Origin: CAYQPF01 sp964419225 | GTDB taxonomy: Bacteria; Cloacimonadota; Cloacimonadia; Cloacimonadales; CAYQPF01 | DNA: 38,497 nucleotides | Assembly: GCA_964419225.1 (NCBI GenBank) | Contig: CAYQPF010000030.1 | Span: 1-38,497 of the forward strand | Direction of reading: 5' to 3' | Shown here: piece after piece, positions 25,271 to 33,566 of the stretch | Position numbering within the stretch: the stretch's first letter is position 1 | Layout: every line of letters starts with the position of its first letter | The notes under the pieces: generated by a model | Told to the model about the DNA's origin: nothing | Seen by the model: the letters and a program-made list of their open reading frames with translations, nothing else | Databases searched by the model: none | Made by a program: the position numbers and the translations under genes

Positions 25271-27343
25271 ATGAGTAGAGCTAGTACTATTTTATTATCT
25301 ATCATTATGTTGGTCATGTTAAGCGGGTTATGGAGCTCCAATCTGACAGATCATTTCAGATCAAACGGGTCAGGAGACTGGAATTCACCGACAACCTGGA
25401 CTTCATCTGTTAATGGAACCAGTAGTTGGGTAGTAGCAAATCTTACTCCCAGCAATTTAGCAGCATCAGTTACTGTTCAATTAGGGCACACCGTTCATTT
25501 ACAAAGCCCTCAATTAGCACATAATCTTACTGTAATGGGGAAACTGCAATTTGAGACAAATGGTGTTGCATCATATGGACTTTTAACTAATACAGGAACG
25601 ATTAATTTTGGTCCCCAATCAGAAGTTATCTATAATATGACAGATTTGGTTAATGATGTTGGTTTAGGATTGTTTGGAATCCCCGTTTTACCTTATCAGA
25701 ATTTGACTATCAATGCAAGCACTGTAAATACTGCTGTAATGTTAGGGCATCTTTATGTGAACGGAAGTTTGAAAGTAAATGGAGGCGGGAAATTTGATAC
25801 AGGTTTGTTCAGTGTCTATGGAGAAGGCAATTTAGACATTCAGGAAGGAGCTTCTTTGATCATTCGGAGTGATTTGGGCATGAATGGATTGAATCATACT
25901 ACGGGTGGAGATTCTTTCTTTTCCAGTGGAGCAAACTATGAATTCAGAGGCTTAGAAACCGGTACATTTATAACAACACCTGCACTGAATACGGTTGGAG
26001 ATTTAACCTTCAATGCTGCAAATATCAACTTATCACAATCATTTGTGTCAACGGGGTTGTTAACGATACAATGCGAAAAACTATTCTTAGGGAATAATGA
26101 TCTGACAGCGACAGTAATGAATGCAGGATCAACCCCCAATATTTATTATAATGGTCTTGGAGTTTGCAACAATATCAATACAGCTAATTTATTTGTAACA
26201 GTAAATGCACCGACTTCTCTACCGTTACGAACTAATTCTTTACATGTTATGTCTGATTTGGCGTTAGAAGCCGATCATGTAACCAAATACTTAGAAATAT
26301 CAGCAGATGAATCTTTGACCTTAAATGATTTCATGATCAATATTTCTGATTATTCTTTAGGCTTTTCCGGTAACAGTACTATCACAGCGTTGAATTATTT
26401 CAGATATAATCAAGGTGCAGGACAAGGTCTCAAAGATATTACTTCAATTGACAGGAAATGGTTGATAGAGGGTGATGCTACCCCAGGTTTAGAAGCTACT
26501 GTAGATTGGCCTGTTGATGCAGATAACGGATTAGATTTTTATAATGGGGCATTGGACAAGTTCGAAGGAGAGGTGATGAAATTCAATGGTACTAATTGGG
26601 TTTCAGTAGGAATTTATGAAGTAACCACCCCTTCTGCCAGTGATCCCAAGAGTGTCACATTTCCCATTGCCTTAAATACAAAAGACAGCATGAATGAATA
26701 CACTGTTAAACAGCCAGAGTCCACTTTGCCTGTAGAATTATCAGCTTTTACGGGTTATTATGCATCAGATACCGGGATATCTTTGAGTTGGACAACTGAG
26801 TCAGAGAGTAATTTACTGGGTTATAATATTTACCGTAACAGTGTTGCTGAACTGGATGATGCATTGATGATCAATCCCAAGCTGATAATGGGGACTAATA
26901 CATCGAATGAACATATTTATACATACACTGATGGTGAGAACCTGGAGATTGAGACTGAATATTGTTATTGGATTCAGAGCAGAGAATATGATGGAAATAC
27001 AATGTTTTTTGGACCTGTTAAGGTGAAAACAAGCGGAAGTCCCGTAGAGCCTGACGATATAAATTTGAAAACCGGGATAAAGGCGGTTTATCCGAATCCT
27101 TTTAATCCTAATACGACAGTAAGTTTTGATTTGGCGGTAAATCTTAAGGCTGATATTTCTGTATATAATGTCAAAGGTCAGTTAATCAAGGAATTATACA
27201 AAGGAGAACTTACAGCAGGGAATCACAAGGTAAGCTGGAATGGGACGGATTATATGGGAAATGAGTGTGCCAGCGGAGTGTATTGTGTCAGGTTGAAAGC
27301 AGGTAAGCATACGACAATGGAAAAGATCATGCTGTTGAAATAG
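25271..27343 (+). CDS. Exported G8-like/beta-rich protein with sorting domain
   Basis: The 690-aa protein has a signal peptide (about 1-22) and then a G8-like opening (GDWNSPTTWTSS, near 35-46) leading into repetitive beta-strand sequence (about 50-470) rich in Asn, Thr, Leu and Gly, as in surface adhesins. Residues about 485-590 form the fibronectin III-like module common in type IX cargo (LPVELSAFTGYY...LSWTTESESNLLGYNIYR). The C-terminal 85 residues are the sorting domain (YPNPFNPNTTVSFDL...ASGVYCVRLKAG...IMLLK). AAGGAGG lies upstream of the ATG, only 12 bp after the cyclase-like gene, so both are probably on one mRNA. No enzyme motif was found; a surface or extracellular structural role is likely. 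Confidence 0.8.
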   Translation: MSRASTILLSIIMLVMLSGLWSSNLTDHFRSNGSGDWNSPTTWTSSVNGTSSWVVANLTPSNLAASVTVQLGHTVHLQSPQLAHNLTVMGKLQFETNGVASYGLLTNTGTINFGPQSEVIYNMTDLVNDVGLGLFGIPVLPYQNLTINASTVNTAVMLGHLYVNGSLKVNGGGKFDTGLFSVYGEGNLDIQEGASLIIRSDLGMNGLNHTTGGDSFFSSGANYEFRGLETGTFITTPALNTVGDLTFNAANINLSQSFVSTGLLTIQCEKLFLGNNDLTATVMNAGSTPNIYYNGLGVCNNINTANLFVTVNAPTSLPLRTNSLHVMSDLALEADHVTKYLEISADESLTLNDFMINISDYSLGFSGNSTITALNYFRYNQGAGQGLKDITSIDRKWLIEGDATPGLEATVDWPVDADNGLDFYNGALDKFEGEVMKFNGTNWVSVGIYEVTTPSASDPKSVTFPIALNTKDSMNEYTVKQPESTLPVELSAFTGYYASDTGISLSWTTESESNLLGYNIYRNSVAELDDALMINPKLIMGTNTSNEHIYTYTDGENLEIETEYCYWIQSREYDGNTMFFGPVKVKTSGSPVEPDDINLKTGIKAVYPNPFNPNTTVSFDLAVNLKADISVYNVKGQLIKELYKGELTAGNHKVSWNGTDYMGNECASGVYCVRLKAGKHTTMEKIMLLK

Positions 27344-27659
27344 GGATTAGCATCTGAAAGTCCGGAACACAGACGAACAATGACTTTCACAGACTTACAC
27401 GGACTGTGGAAGGTGTCAGGTATCAGGAGCCAGGTGTCATTAACTTAAGAAGAAATAAGGACAAACTATTATTTAACCACCTCATCAGCAAGCTGCCACC
27501 CCTCCGAGATGGAGGGGAATTTGAGAAAGGAACGCTTAAGTTAACGGCATTGATCAGGAGCCAGTTGTCAGTGGGGGAGAAATATTGAAACCCGCAGGCA
27601 AGTACTAAGGAGAGAGTTGGCAGTGTGCAGTAGGCAGGGTGCAGTGGAGAGAGAAAAAG

Positions 27660-27709
27660 AACTCACCCCCGGCCCCTCTCTTGCGAAGAGAGGGGAGTGA
27701 AAGGAGACC
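27660..27709. repeat. REP-like hairpin (family A, copy 3)
   Basis: It begins aactcacccccggcccc and contains a perfect 10-bp stem, CCCCTCTCTT with AAGAGAGGGG, around a GCG loop, ending gagacc. It matches 1225-1274 and 12765-12812. Confidence 0.75.
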
Positions 27710-27881
27710 TGGAATGATGTTGCAGTAGGCAGTGGGCAGTAGAGATGGGATTGGATAAGCAGCAAGGGAAGGCAGAATAGGATAAATTTCGGAGTGGAGC
27801 GAGAGAAGGTAGTTAGGGATAATGGACATTAGTACCTTACGACTAAAATTCATTCATTTTTGGCAGAATATTAAGAGTTAG

Positions 27882-27926
27882 AATGGACAGTATGGACAAA
27901 ATGGACTATATGGACACAAAGGACAG
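27882..27926. repeat. GGAC nonamer tandem array (5 units)
   Basis: Five 9-bp units: aatggacag, tatggacaa, aatggacta, tatggacac, aaaggacag. Confidence 0.75.
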
Positions 27927-28073
27927 GAGATTAGAAAGAGAGAAAGGATCTGAAAGTTTCTCACTGAGTTTACTGAGAAAATAGAGACAGAATTTTGCAA
28001 TTAAACTTTTTTGGTTCTGACTTGTCCAGGTCGAGAAATAGCGATTGGGCAGTAGATAATAAGCACTTTAATG

Positions 28074-28154
28074 TTTGTAGTACAAAGCAAAAAAGACATA
28101 AAGCTAAGTTATAAAGGAAAAAAGCTTGACATAACTTTGTAATGCAAATAATAG
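28074..28154 (+). promoter_or_regulatory. tldD promoter with two palindromic operator candidates
   Basis: TTGACA at 28126-28131 and TAATAG at 28149-28154, 17 bp apart, form a sigma70-like promoter 25 bp before the ATG at 28179. Two 13-bp dyads accompany it: TTTGTAGTACAAA at 28074-28086 (perfect 6+1+6) and TTTGTAATGCAAA at 28136-28148, which fills the promoter spacer. Their centres are 62 bp apart, close to six helical turns. A third, perfect copy, TTTGTAATACAAA, lies at 33436-33448. A repressor binding both dyads is a reasonable inference. Confidence 0.5.
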
Positions 28155-28178
28155 TAATTTTATAAGGAAGGAGGAACT

Positions 28179-29543
28179 ATGTTCAATAAGTTGAAGCAGA
28201 TGATTGGTGAAATCAAGGCAGATTTTGCTGATTTAAGGTATGAGATTAATCACAGTGAGAAAGTTGTGATTCAGGGTGGGGAGATACGGGGAGCCGGGTC
28301 AAATACCGGGGATGGTTATGTATTGCGGGTTTATGATAATGGGGCACTCACTTCGGTGAATTTTATAAATCCAGCAGATGCAGAATTAGCCGTAAAAAAA
28401 GCATTAGAGAATGTGAAGCTTATAGCAGCACGGCAAAAGAAAAAAGTAAAAATGGTTTATCCTGAAGTGATCAAGGATAGTTTTCGACCTTGTTTGAAGG
28501 AGGATCCCCGAACTGTCAGTTTGCAAGAAAAGACTAATATATTGAAAAAATATTCTGAGTTGCTGTTTAGTCAGCCCAAGATAGTAGAAGTACAGTTAGT
28601 ATGTGAAGATGTAATCCGGGAAAAGTATTATGTCAACAGTTTAGGAAGTGAGATATTTGAGGAATTGGTAACCTGCAGAATAGGTGGGATGTGTACGAGT
28701 AAAGAAGGGGATTTGAGTCAGAGTGTACGGATATCATTTGGAGGGAGTGACGGATTTTGGCGAGTACGGGACCGGGAGCAGGATTTGCTGAACAGAGCAA
28801 AAATAGCTTATGATCTTCTTCAGGCAGAGCCGGTTAAGGCTGGCACATACAAGGCGGTATTATGTCCGAGTATGGCAGGAGTATTTACGCATGAAGCATT
28901 TGGGCATTTTTCTGAAGGTGATATAATAGAGAATTTACCCAGTATGCGGGTGAAAATGCCATTGGGTGCCAAATTAGGAAATGATATATTGAATATAGTT
29001 GATGATGCGACAATACCAGGTCAGCTTGGATTTTATAAGTATGATGATGAGGGAACACCTGTGCGTAGAGTAAATTTAATGACAAATGGTGTATTAACAG
29101 GAAGACTTCATGATCGTTTTACAGCAGCGGAGTTTGATGAGCCAATCTCAGGTCATGCGATAGCGGAGAATTTTACTTACGAACCCATAGTCAGAATGGG
29201 GAACATTTTTATAACTCCAGGAGAAGACAGTTTCGATGAATTGTTAAAAAAGATGGGGGATGGTTTGTACTTATGTGAGAAGATGGGTGGACAGACGGCA
29301 GGCGAGAATTTTACTTTTGGAGCTAATTGGGGTTATAAAGTAGAAAAGGGAAAAATAGCCGGCATGATCAGAGATATTAATTTGGTTGGTAATTTGTTTG
29401 AAACATTAAAGGATATTTCAGCAATAGGCAATGATTTTACATTAGGAGAGACAGGCGGTTGTGGTAAAGGTCAGTTGAACATAAGGTCCAATATGGGTGG
29501 TCCGCATATATTAGTTGATAAAGTCACGATAGGGGGTGTATAA
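28179..29543 (+). CDS. tldD: TldD-like metalloprotease
   Basis: TldD (454 aa) is the catalytic subunit of the TldD-TldE zinc protease, which degrades unfolded peptides and trims some modified peptides. The zinc motif HEAFGH (HExxxH; H238, E239, H243) is followed by FSEGD, and the conserved cysteine that I recall as a zinc ligand in E. coli TldD appears as C428 in GGCGKGQ. GDGYVLRVYDNGAL near 44-57 and the C-terminal GGPHILVDKVTIGG are family-typical. GGAAGGAGG precedes the ATG. The stop overlaps the tldE start (TAATG). No obvious small precursor peptide lies nearby, so a housekeeping role is as likely as peptide maturation. Confidence 0.93.
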   Translation: MFNKLKQMIGEIKADFADLRYEINHSEKVVIQGGEIRGAGSNTGDGYVLRVYDNGALTSVNFINPADAELAVKKALENVKLIAARQKKKVKMVYPEVIKDSFRPCLKEDPRTVSLQEKTNILKKYSELLFSQPKIVEVQLVCEDVIREKYYVNSLGSEIFEELVTCRIGGMCTSKEGDLSQSVRISFGGSDGFWRVRDREQDLLNRAKIAYDLLQAEPVKAGTYKAVLCPSMAGVFTHEAFGHFSEGDIIENLPSMRVKMPLGAKLGNDILNIVDDATIPGQLGFYKYDDEGTPVRRVNLMTNGVLTGRLHDRFTAAEFDEPISGHAIAENFTYEPIVRMGNIFITPGEDSFDELLKKMGDGLYLCEKMGGQTAGENFTFGANWGYKVEKGKIAGMIRDINLVGNLFETLKDISAIGNDFTLGETGGCGKGQLNIRSNMGGPHILVDKVTIGGV

Positions 29544-30832
29544 TGGAGAAGTTATTAGAAAAAGCTAAGAGTAGAGCTGATCAGGCAGAAGTCTATTATG
29601 AAAGAAATTCCGGAGATGATTTATCAGTAGTAGATTCCAATTTAAGAAATGCGACGAGTTCAATAAATTCGGGGATCACACTGAGAGTAATTAAGGATGG
29701 AAAAATTGGATTTGCATATACAAGAAACTTGCTTGATATTGATAAATTTGTTAATCAAGCTTTAGTATCAGCAGAAAACGGCATGAATGCTTCATTTGAA
29801 TTTCCTTACACACCTGAAGTAAAAGAGTTAAAGACCTTTGATTCTGATATTGATCAAACAGATAAAGACAAAATAATGTCTGAGAATGAGAGTATTATAG
29901 CTTCAGTAAAAAAGCAGACAGACGGGCAGTTGGATATAACTAATTACTTTGGACAGGGTGAAACAAAAATCATGAATTCGAAGGGAACGAATCTGAGCAG
30001 TACATATTCATATTATGGTTTGTATATGAATATGTCTTTCCCTGGCACTGCTTCGTCAGTGAGAGAGTCAATCAGTCATAAATCGTATCAGCAAATTCCG
30101 ATGGATAAAGTGGATCAGTTAGTAAAATTGTATCAGATTGCAGACAATCAAATTGTTCCCATTACTGGGAAAAAGAAAGTAATATTTACACATCAGGCTT
30201 TATATGCGCTTTTGTCACGATTTTCATCGGGGACAAATCCTATTAATTTTTATAACAAAACCAGTCCGTTATTACATAGAATGAACACACAAATTTTTTC
30301 ACCTAAGATAACTATAAAACAAAATCCTTTTGATGATACAAGACCAAGTGCGAGAGCATTTGATGATGAGGGAACACCATGTCAGGAATTGACTTTGGTG
30401 GATAAGGGCTTTTTGAAAAATATCTATACCAATTTAGATTATGCAGAAAAATTAAGTTTGCCTGCTACGGGAAACGGTTTTAAACCTGATCTGGAGTTTC
30501 AGCCGGCAGCTATCTCTAATTTCTTGATGATTGAGCCGGGAAATATGTCATTGGAAGATATGATATCCAATTCAGATGATGCTATAATTTTATACGATCT
30601 TTTAGGTGCACATTCCGGTAATGTTTTAAATGGTGATTATTCCGTGGGAGTATCGACTGGATTTTATATAGAGAATGGTCAAATGACAGGCAGAGTTAAA
30701 GATTGTATGATAGCGGGCAATATATATGAGACATTGATGCATGTTATTGATGTTGAGAATATAACACATGATTATGGTAATCAGAAGTTACCATCCATAC
30801 TTTTTGATAATGTGAGTGTTTCGGGAAAGTAA
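29543..30832 (+). CDS. pmbA: TldE/PmbA-like protein
   Basis: TldE (429 aa) is the non-catalytic partner that pairs with TldD to form the protease chamber. It has the same fold as TldD (N-terminal QAEVYYERNSGDDLSV, ARAFDDEGTPCQELTLVDKGFL near 272-293, C-terminal LPSILFDNVSVSGK) but no HExxxH, as expected. It overlaps tldD by one base, so the subunits are probably made in balance. A strong terminator follows at 30874-30905. Confidence 0.92.
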   Translation: MEKLLEKAKSRADQAEVYYERNSGDDLSVVDSNLRNATSSINSGITLRVIKDGKIGFAYTRNLLDIDKFVNQALVSAENGMNASFEFPYTPEVKELKTFDSDIDQTDKDKIMSENESIIASVKKQTDGQLDITNYFGQGETKIMNSKGTNLSSTYSYYGLYMNMSFPGTASSVRESISHKSYQQIPMDKVDQLVKLYQIADNQIVPITGKKKVIFTHQALYALLSRFSSGTNPINFYNKTSPLLHRMNTQIFSPKITIKQNPFDDTRPSARAFDDEGTPCQELTLVDKGFLKNIYTNLDYAEKLSLPATGNGFKPDLEFQPAAISNFLMIEPGNMSLEDMISNSDDAIILYDLLGAHSGNVLNGDYSVGVSTGFYIENGQMTGRVKDCMIAGNIYETLMHVIDVENITHDYGNQKLPSILFDNVSVSGK

Positions 30833-30873
30833 AATTCAGGTTAACGCTAAAAAGATTAACTTGCTTTATATCC

Positions 30874-30905
30874 AAAAGGGCAGATTTAAAATCTGCCCTT
30901 TTTTT
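30874..30905 (+). terminator. Rho-independent terminator of tldD-tldE
   Basis: A perfect 12-bp stem, AAAAGGGCAGAT with ATCTGCCCTTTT, around a 5-base loop, continuing into T. Confidence 0.92.
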
Positions 30906-30942
30906 GTAACTGCCCAGGTACTTTTCCATGGTAATTACATAA

Positions 30943-30996
30943 GGATGGACTAAATGGACTATATGGACTAGATGGACTTTATGGACTATAGGGACA
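30943..30996. repeat. GGAC nonamer tandem array (6 units)
   Basis: Six 9-bp units (ggatggact, aaatggact, atatggact, agatggact, ttatggact, then a variant atagggaca). It lies between the two convergent terminators. A solitary copy of the TTTAACCCG terminal repeat follows at 31007-31027. Confidence 0.8.
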
Positions 30997-31026
30997 AACT
31001 CAATGCTTAAACCCGAATATTGCAGT

Positions 31027-31061
31027 AAAAAAAGAGGAGCAGAATTGCTTCAAACTCCTCT
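31027..31061 (-). terminator. Rho-independent terminator of the M6-like protease gene
   Basis: On the minus strand AGAGGAG pairs with CTCCTCT around a 15-base loop, ending in a T run (31032-31027). It is nearly identical to the terminator at 20901-20934. Confidence 0.9.
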
Positions 31062-31094
31062 ATTAGTTTCTGAAAATTATGCTGGACGCTAGTC

Positions 31095-33380
31095 CTATTT
31101 TAGGAGAACAATTTTCTTTATTGATTTGCCGGTTGGAGTTTCCAGTCTAACCAGATACATACCTGAAGCCAGGCGTTTAGAAGCAACCTTATCGGTATTC
31201 AAATCAAAGGCATGTTGACCGCTTGTTTTAACCTCTTTAATCAATTGACTTACTAATCTGCCCTTTATGTCGTATAAGGAAAGGTTAACCATTCCGGCTT
31301 CCTTTTGATTCCAGACGATTTTAGTTCTGGGGTTAAAGGGATTAGGATAAATGCTTAAAGAGTTATCAACAGTAACTACATCCTCATTACCTGTCAAATC
31401 TACAAAGATAGGATCAGTGCTTAAGCTTTGGCCATCAAGATAATCAGCTCTGACCATAATTCTGACATTAGTTAATTGATTGAAAGTAATTGTGGTTGTT
31501 GTATCTGTAGTAGTTCTGATAGTATTGAAGTTACCATTATTAATGCTGGCAAGAACTTTAAAATTTACGAAGGTAGTATCGCTGAAATTGTTAAAATTCC
31601 AGCAGAAAGTAGCAATATTGCCGGTAGAGATATAATATAAATCTGAAGGAGAGATAAGAGATTGGAGATCGTAGGTAATATTAAAAACATCGTTAGGCAG
31701 AATGGTAACGTTATCAGTAATTCTGCGATGTCCAGGAGCGGTAAGTAGTAAGGGATAAGTACCCTGATAAGCTTCGAAATTAAAGGAGCCGGTGGGGTCA
31801 ATTTCAACTTCATTATTGCCAAGAGTTAAACTAGCAGTAGAGAAATCAAAACCGGTTACAGGTGAAGTAACATGTCCCATTAAATAGCCATTTTCAGGAG
31901 AATTATAGAAGGTAATAGTTTCGCCGGCAATACCAACAGAAGCGATAACAATTTCTCCAGGATAGTTATTATTTAAGAAACAACTGGGATTTGTATAATC
32001 AGAGAATTCAGTTCTGCCTGATTGTTCTGAGAAGTAGGCAGAATTTAGATCACCCTGATTTTCATTATCACCATTAGGACGGTAAATATAAAGTTCATCC
32101 GGAGGACCATCTGCGTTTCCATCACCGACAACAGTATTAATTCGATAAATAATCAGACCGCTACCTGGGATATTGTTTTCATAGGTACCGGTAGTTCTTT
32201 TCCTATATTCGACAATAAAATACTCTGTAGTGGAGTTCGGAGAAGGTATTCTTACGGCATTATTGACAGGGTCAAGAAGTGAGTTTAAAGTAATTTGTTG
32301 TGTAGTATTGATAATTGGAATATCAGAGATCCACCCGCCATATTTCCATTTCATGAAAGCTGTAGGATGTCCGCTACCGCCGTCCATAATATCCCATGGA
32401 CCACAGGGGGAAAAGGGGCTATCAGTGTAATGATAGAGATCTGGAGCTCCTATAGAATGGAACATTTCGTGACAGATAGTATTGACATCATTTTGAGAAG
32501 CAGGTTGAAAAGTATAGTCATAGACCTGTTTACCGTGAATATATGCATTTTGTGAGAAGAGGAACCAGCGATGTGCCCATAAAAGTTCGGCCCATCCTTC
32601 ATTTCCTCCGCGAATAATAAAACAGACGTTATCGACTTTGTTATCATTATCGGCATCTATAATAAGATCAGTCGGTACATCATCTTCGATAGACGCAATA
32701 GCATTAGCAAGTAATTGATGTTCTCTCTGTGTTTGATTGTCGGAAGTGTACCCGATAGGGTTTGTTGTTGCGTTGTAAGCAACATAATAATTTCTGGGGT
32801 GTGAATCCTGATAGGACAAATTTGTAGTCATAGCACAACTTGGGTAATGATTGGAAACAATATTAAGTTGATTATAGGAGATTTCGTCAAAATAATCCTG
32901 GAGAGAATTTGAATCACCGTTAAATTTTAAATCATATTGGCTGCGTGGTTCAGGAAATTCAGTTTGATCAGAAAAGCGAATGTAAACAACTACATTGTTT
33001 ACAGTTCCTGTACCGGGACATCTTAAACTTCTTTCACCACCGGGGAATTTAGTATCTCTTCTTTTTTTATATTCTTCTTTGCTAATGATAATACCGGGCT
33101 GAATTCCTTTAGTTGCAGGGTTAGCCAGACCGTAAACAGCAGATGATGCTCTGACCAGACCATCAACTGATTCAGCGTAACAATACCATCCTGATTGAGG
33201 ATCTTTAATTACCGTATATTTTTGAGCATCATGCAAATAGTTAAAATACTCATCACCTGCAGCAAACAGGTTGAGAACAGTTCCGTCAGGTTGAGTAACC
33301 TGATAGGGAAAACTTTTAAAAGGAGCGGCAGATAAGAGACAAACTACAAGTAGCATGATAATCAGGCATATGTTTTTCAT
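31095..33380 (-). CDS. M6 family (immune inhibitor A-like) exported metalloprotease with sorting domain
   Basis: The 761-aa protein has a signal peptide (1-19), an N-terminal pro-region (about 20-120) and an M6-type zinc protease domain (about 125-430). The zinc site is HEMFHSIGAPD (H304, E305, H308, D314), the extended HExxHxxGxxD form, and PCGPWDIMDGG near 327-337 is the family Met-turn region. A carboxypeptidase regulatory-like segment (about 500-570), a fibronectin III-like segment (about 575-665) and a sorting domain follow (about 675-761, YPNPFNPRTKIVWN...ASGMYLVRL...IVLLK). It should hydrolyse extracellular protein after export across both membranes. Its sigma54-like promoter, leader and terminator match those of the C25-like gene. 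Confidence 0.9.
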   Translation of the reverse strand: MKNICLIIMLLVVCLLSAAPFKSFPYQVTQPDGTVLNLFAAGDEYFNYLHDAQKYTVIKDPQSGWYCYAESVDGLVRASSAVYGLANPATKGIQPGIIISKEEYKKRRDTKFPGGERSLRCPGTGTVNNVVVYIRFSDQTEFPEPRSQYDLKFNGDSNSLQDYFDEISYNQLNIVSNHYPSCAMTTNLSYQDSHPRNYYVAYNATTNPIGYTSDNQTQREHQLLANAIASIEDDVPTDLIIDADNDNKVDNVCFIIRGGNEGWAELLWAHRWFLFSQNAYIHGKQVYDYTFQPASQNDVNTICHEMFHSIGAPDLYHYTDSPFSPCGPWDIMDGGSGHPTAFMKWKYGGWISDIPIINTTQQITLNSLLDPVNNAVRIPSPNSTTEYFIVEYRKRTTGTYENNIPGSGLIIYRINTVVGDGNADGPPDELYIYRPNGDNENQGDLNSAYFSEQSGRTEFSDYTNPSCFLNNNYPGEIVIASVGIAGETITFYNSPENGYLMGHVTSPVTGFDFSTASLTLGNNEVEIDPTGSFNFEAYQGTYPLLLTAPGHRRITDNVTILPNDVFNITYDLQSLISPSDLYYISTGNIATFCWNFNNFSDTTFVNFKVLASINNGNFNTIRTTTDTTTTITFNQLTNVRIMVRADYLDGQSLSTDPIFVDLTGNEDVVTVDNSLSIYPNPFNPRTKIVWNQKEAGMVNLSLYDIKGRLVSQLIKEVKTSGQHAFDLNTDKVASKRLASGMYLVRLETPTGKSIKKIVLLK

Positions 33381-33413
33381 ACACTCTCCATCAATTTATT
33401 TTTATAATTAAAA

Positions 33414-33429
33414 TGCAATTTCTATTCCA
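33414..33429 (-). promoter_or_regulatory. Sigma54-like promoter of the M6-like protease gene
   Basis: The minus strand reads TGGAATAGAAATTGCA (33429 to 33414), matching TGGCAYRNNNNTTGCW except A for C at the fourth base, the same deviation as at 15096-15111. GG and GC are 12 bp apart. The predicted transcript start is near 33404, giving a leader of about 24 nt with GGAGAG just before the ATG. The perfect dyad TTTGTAATACAAA (33436-33448) lies immediately upstream. Confidence 0.65.
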
Positions 33430-33435
33430 GAAAGG

Positions 33436-33448
33436 TTTGTAATACAAA
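33436..33448. promoter_or_regulatory. Palindromic operator candidate between divergent genes
   Basis: TTTGTAATACAAA is a perfect 6+1+6 dyad located between the M6-like gene (minus) and the acetate transporter gene (plus). It matches the two dyads before tldD (28074-28086, 28136-28148) and one at 8129-8141. Confidence 0.45.
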
Positions 33449-33566
33449 TTGAGTGTTTAAGCAATTTGTGGAGAGAATTGTTAATTGACAAATTGAAGGA
33501 ATTTCAATTTTTGTCCATACTTATGCATTTAGTAATGAAAATGCAGTTAAATATTGGGAGGAAAAT

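Larger units (their letters stand above)
27344..28072. repeat. Repeat-dense non-coding spacer
   Basis: No gene is supported. Elements in order: GGAC decamer array at 27367-27406; caggtgtc-type repeats at about 27413-27440; a small hairpin CCCCTCC-GAGAT-GGAGGGG at 27499-27517; aatattgaaacccgcaggc at 27581-27599; GGCAGT heptamers at 27616-27650 and 27722-27743; REP-like family A copy 3 at 27660-27709; GGAC nonamer array at 27882-27926. No clear terminator for the preceding gene. Confidence 0.65.

Noticed and set aside
27616..27640. TGGCAGTGTGCAG as a sigma54 promoter
   Set aside because: GG to GC spacing is wrong and the sequence belongs to the heptamer repeats.
27406..27853. Several short frames on both strands between 27.4 and 27.9 kb
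   Set aside because: They are built from caggtgtc, GGCAGT and REP-like repeats and have no ribosome binding sites.
30943..30996. CRISPR-like array
   Set aside because: Units are 9 bp with no spacers, and no cas genes are present; it is a simple tandem array.
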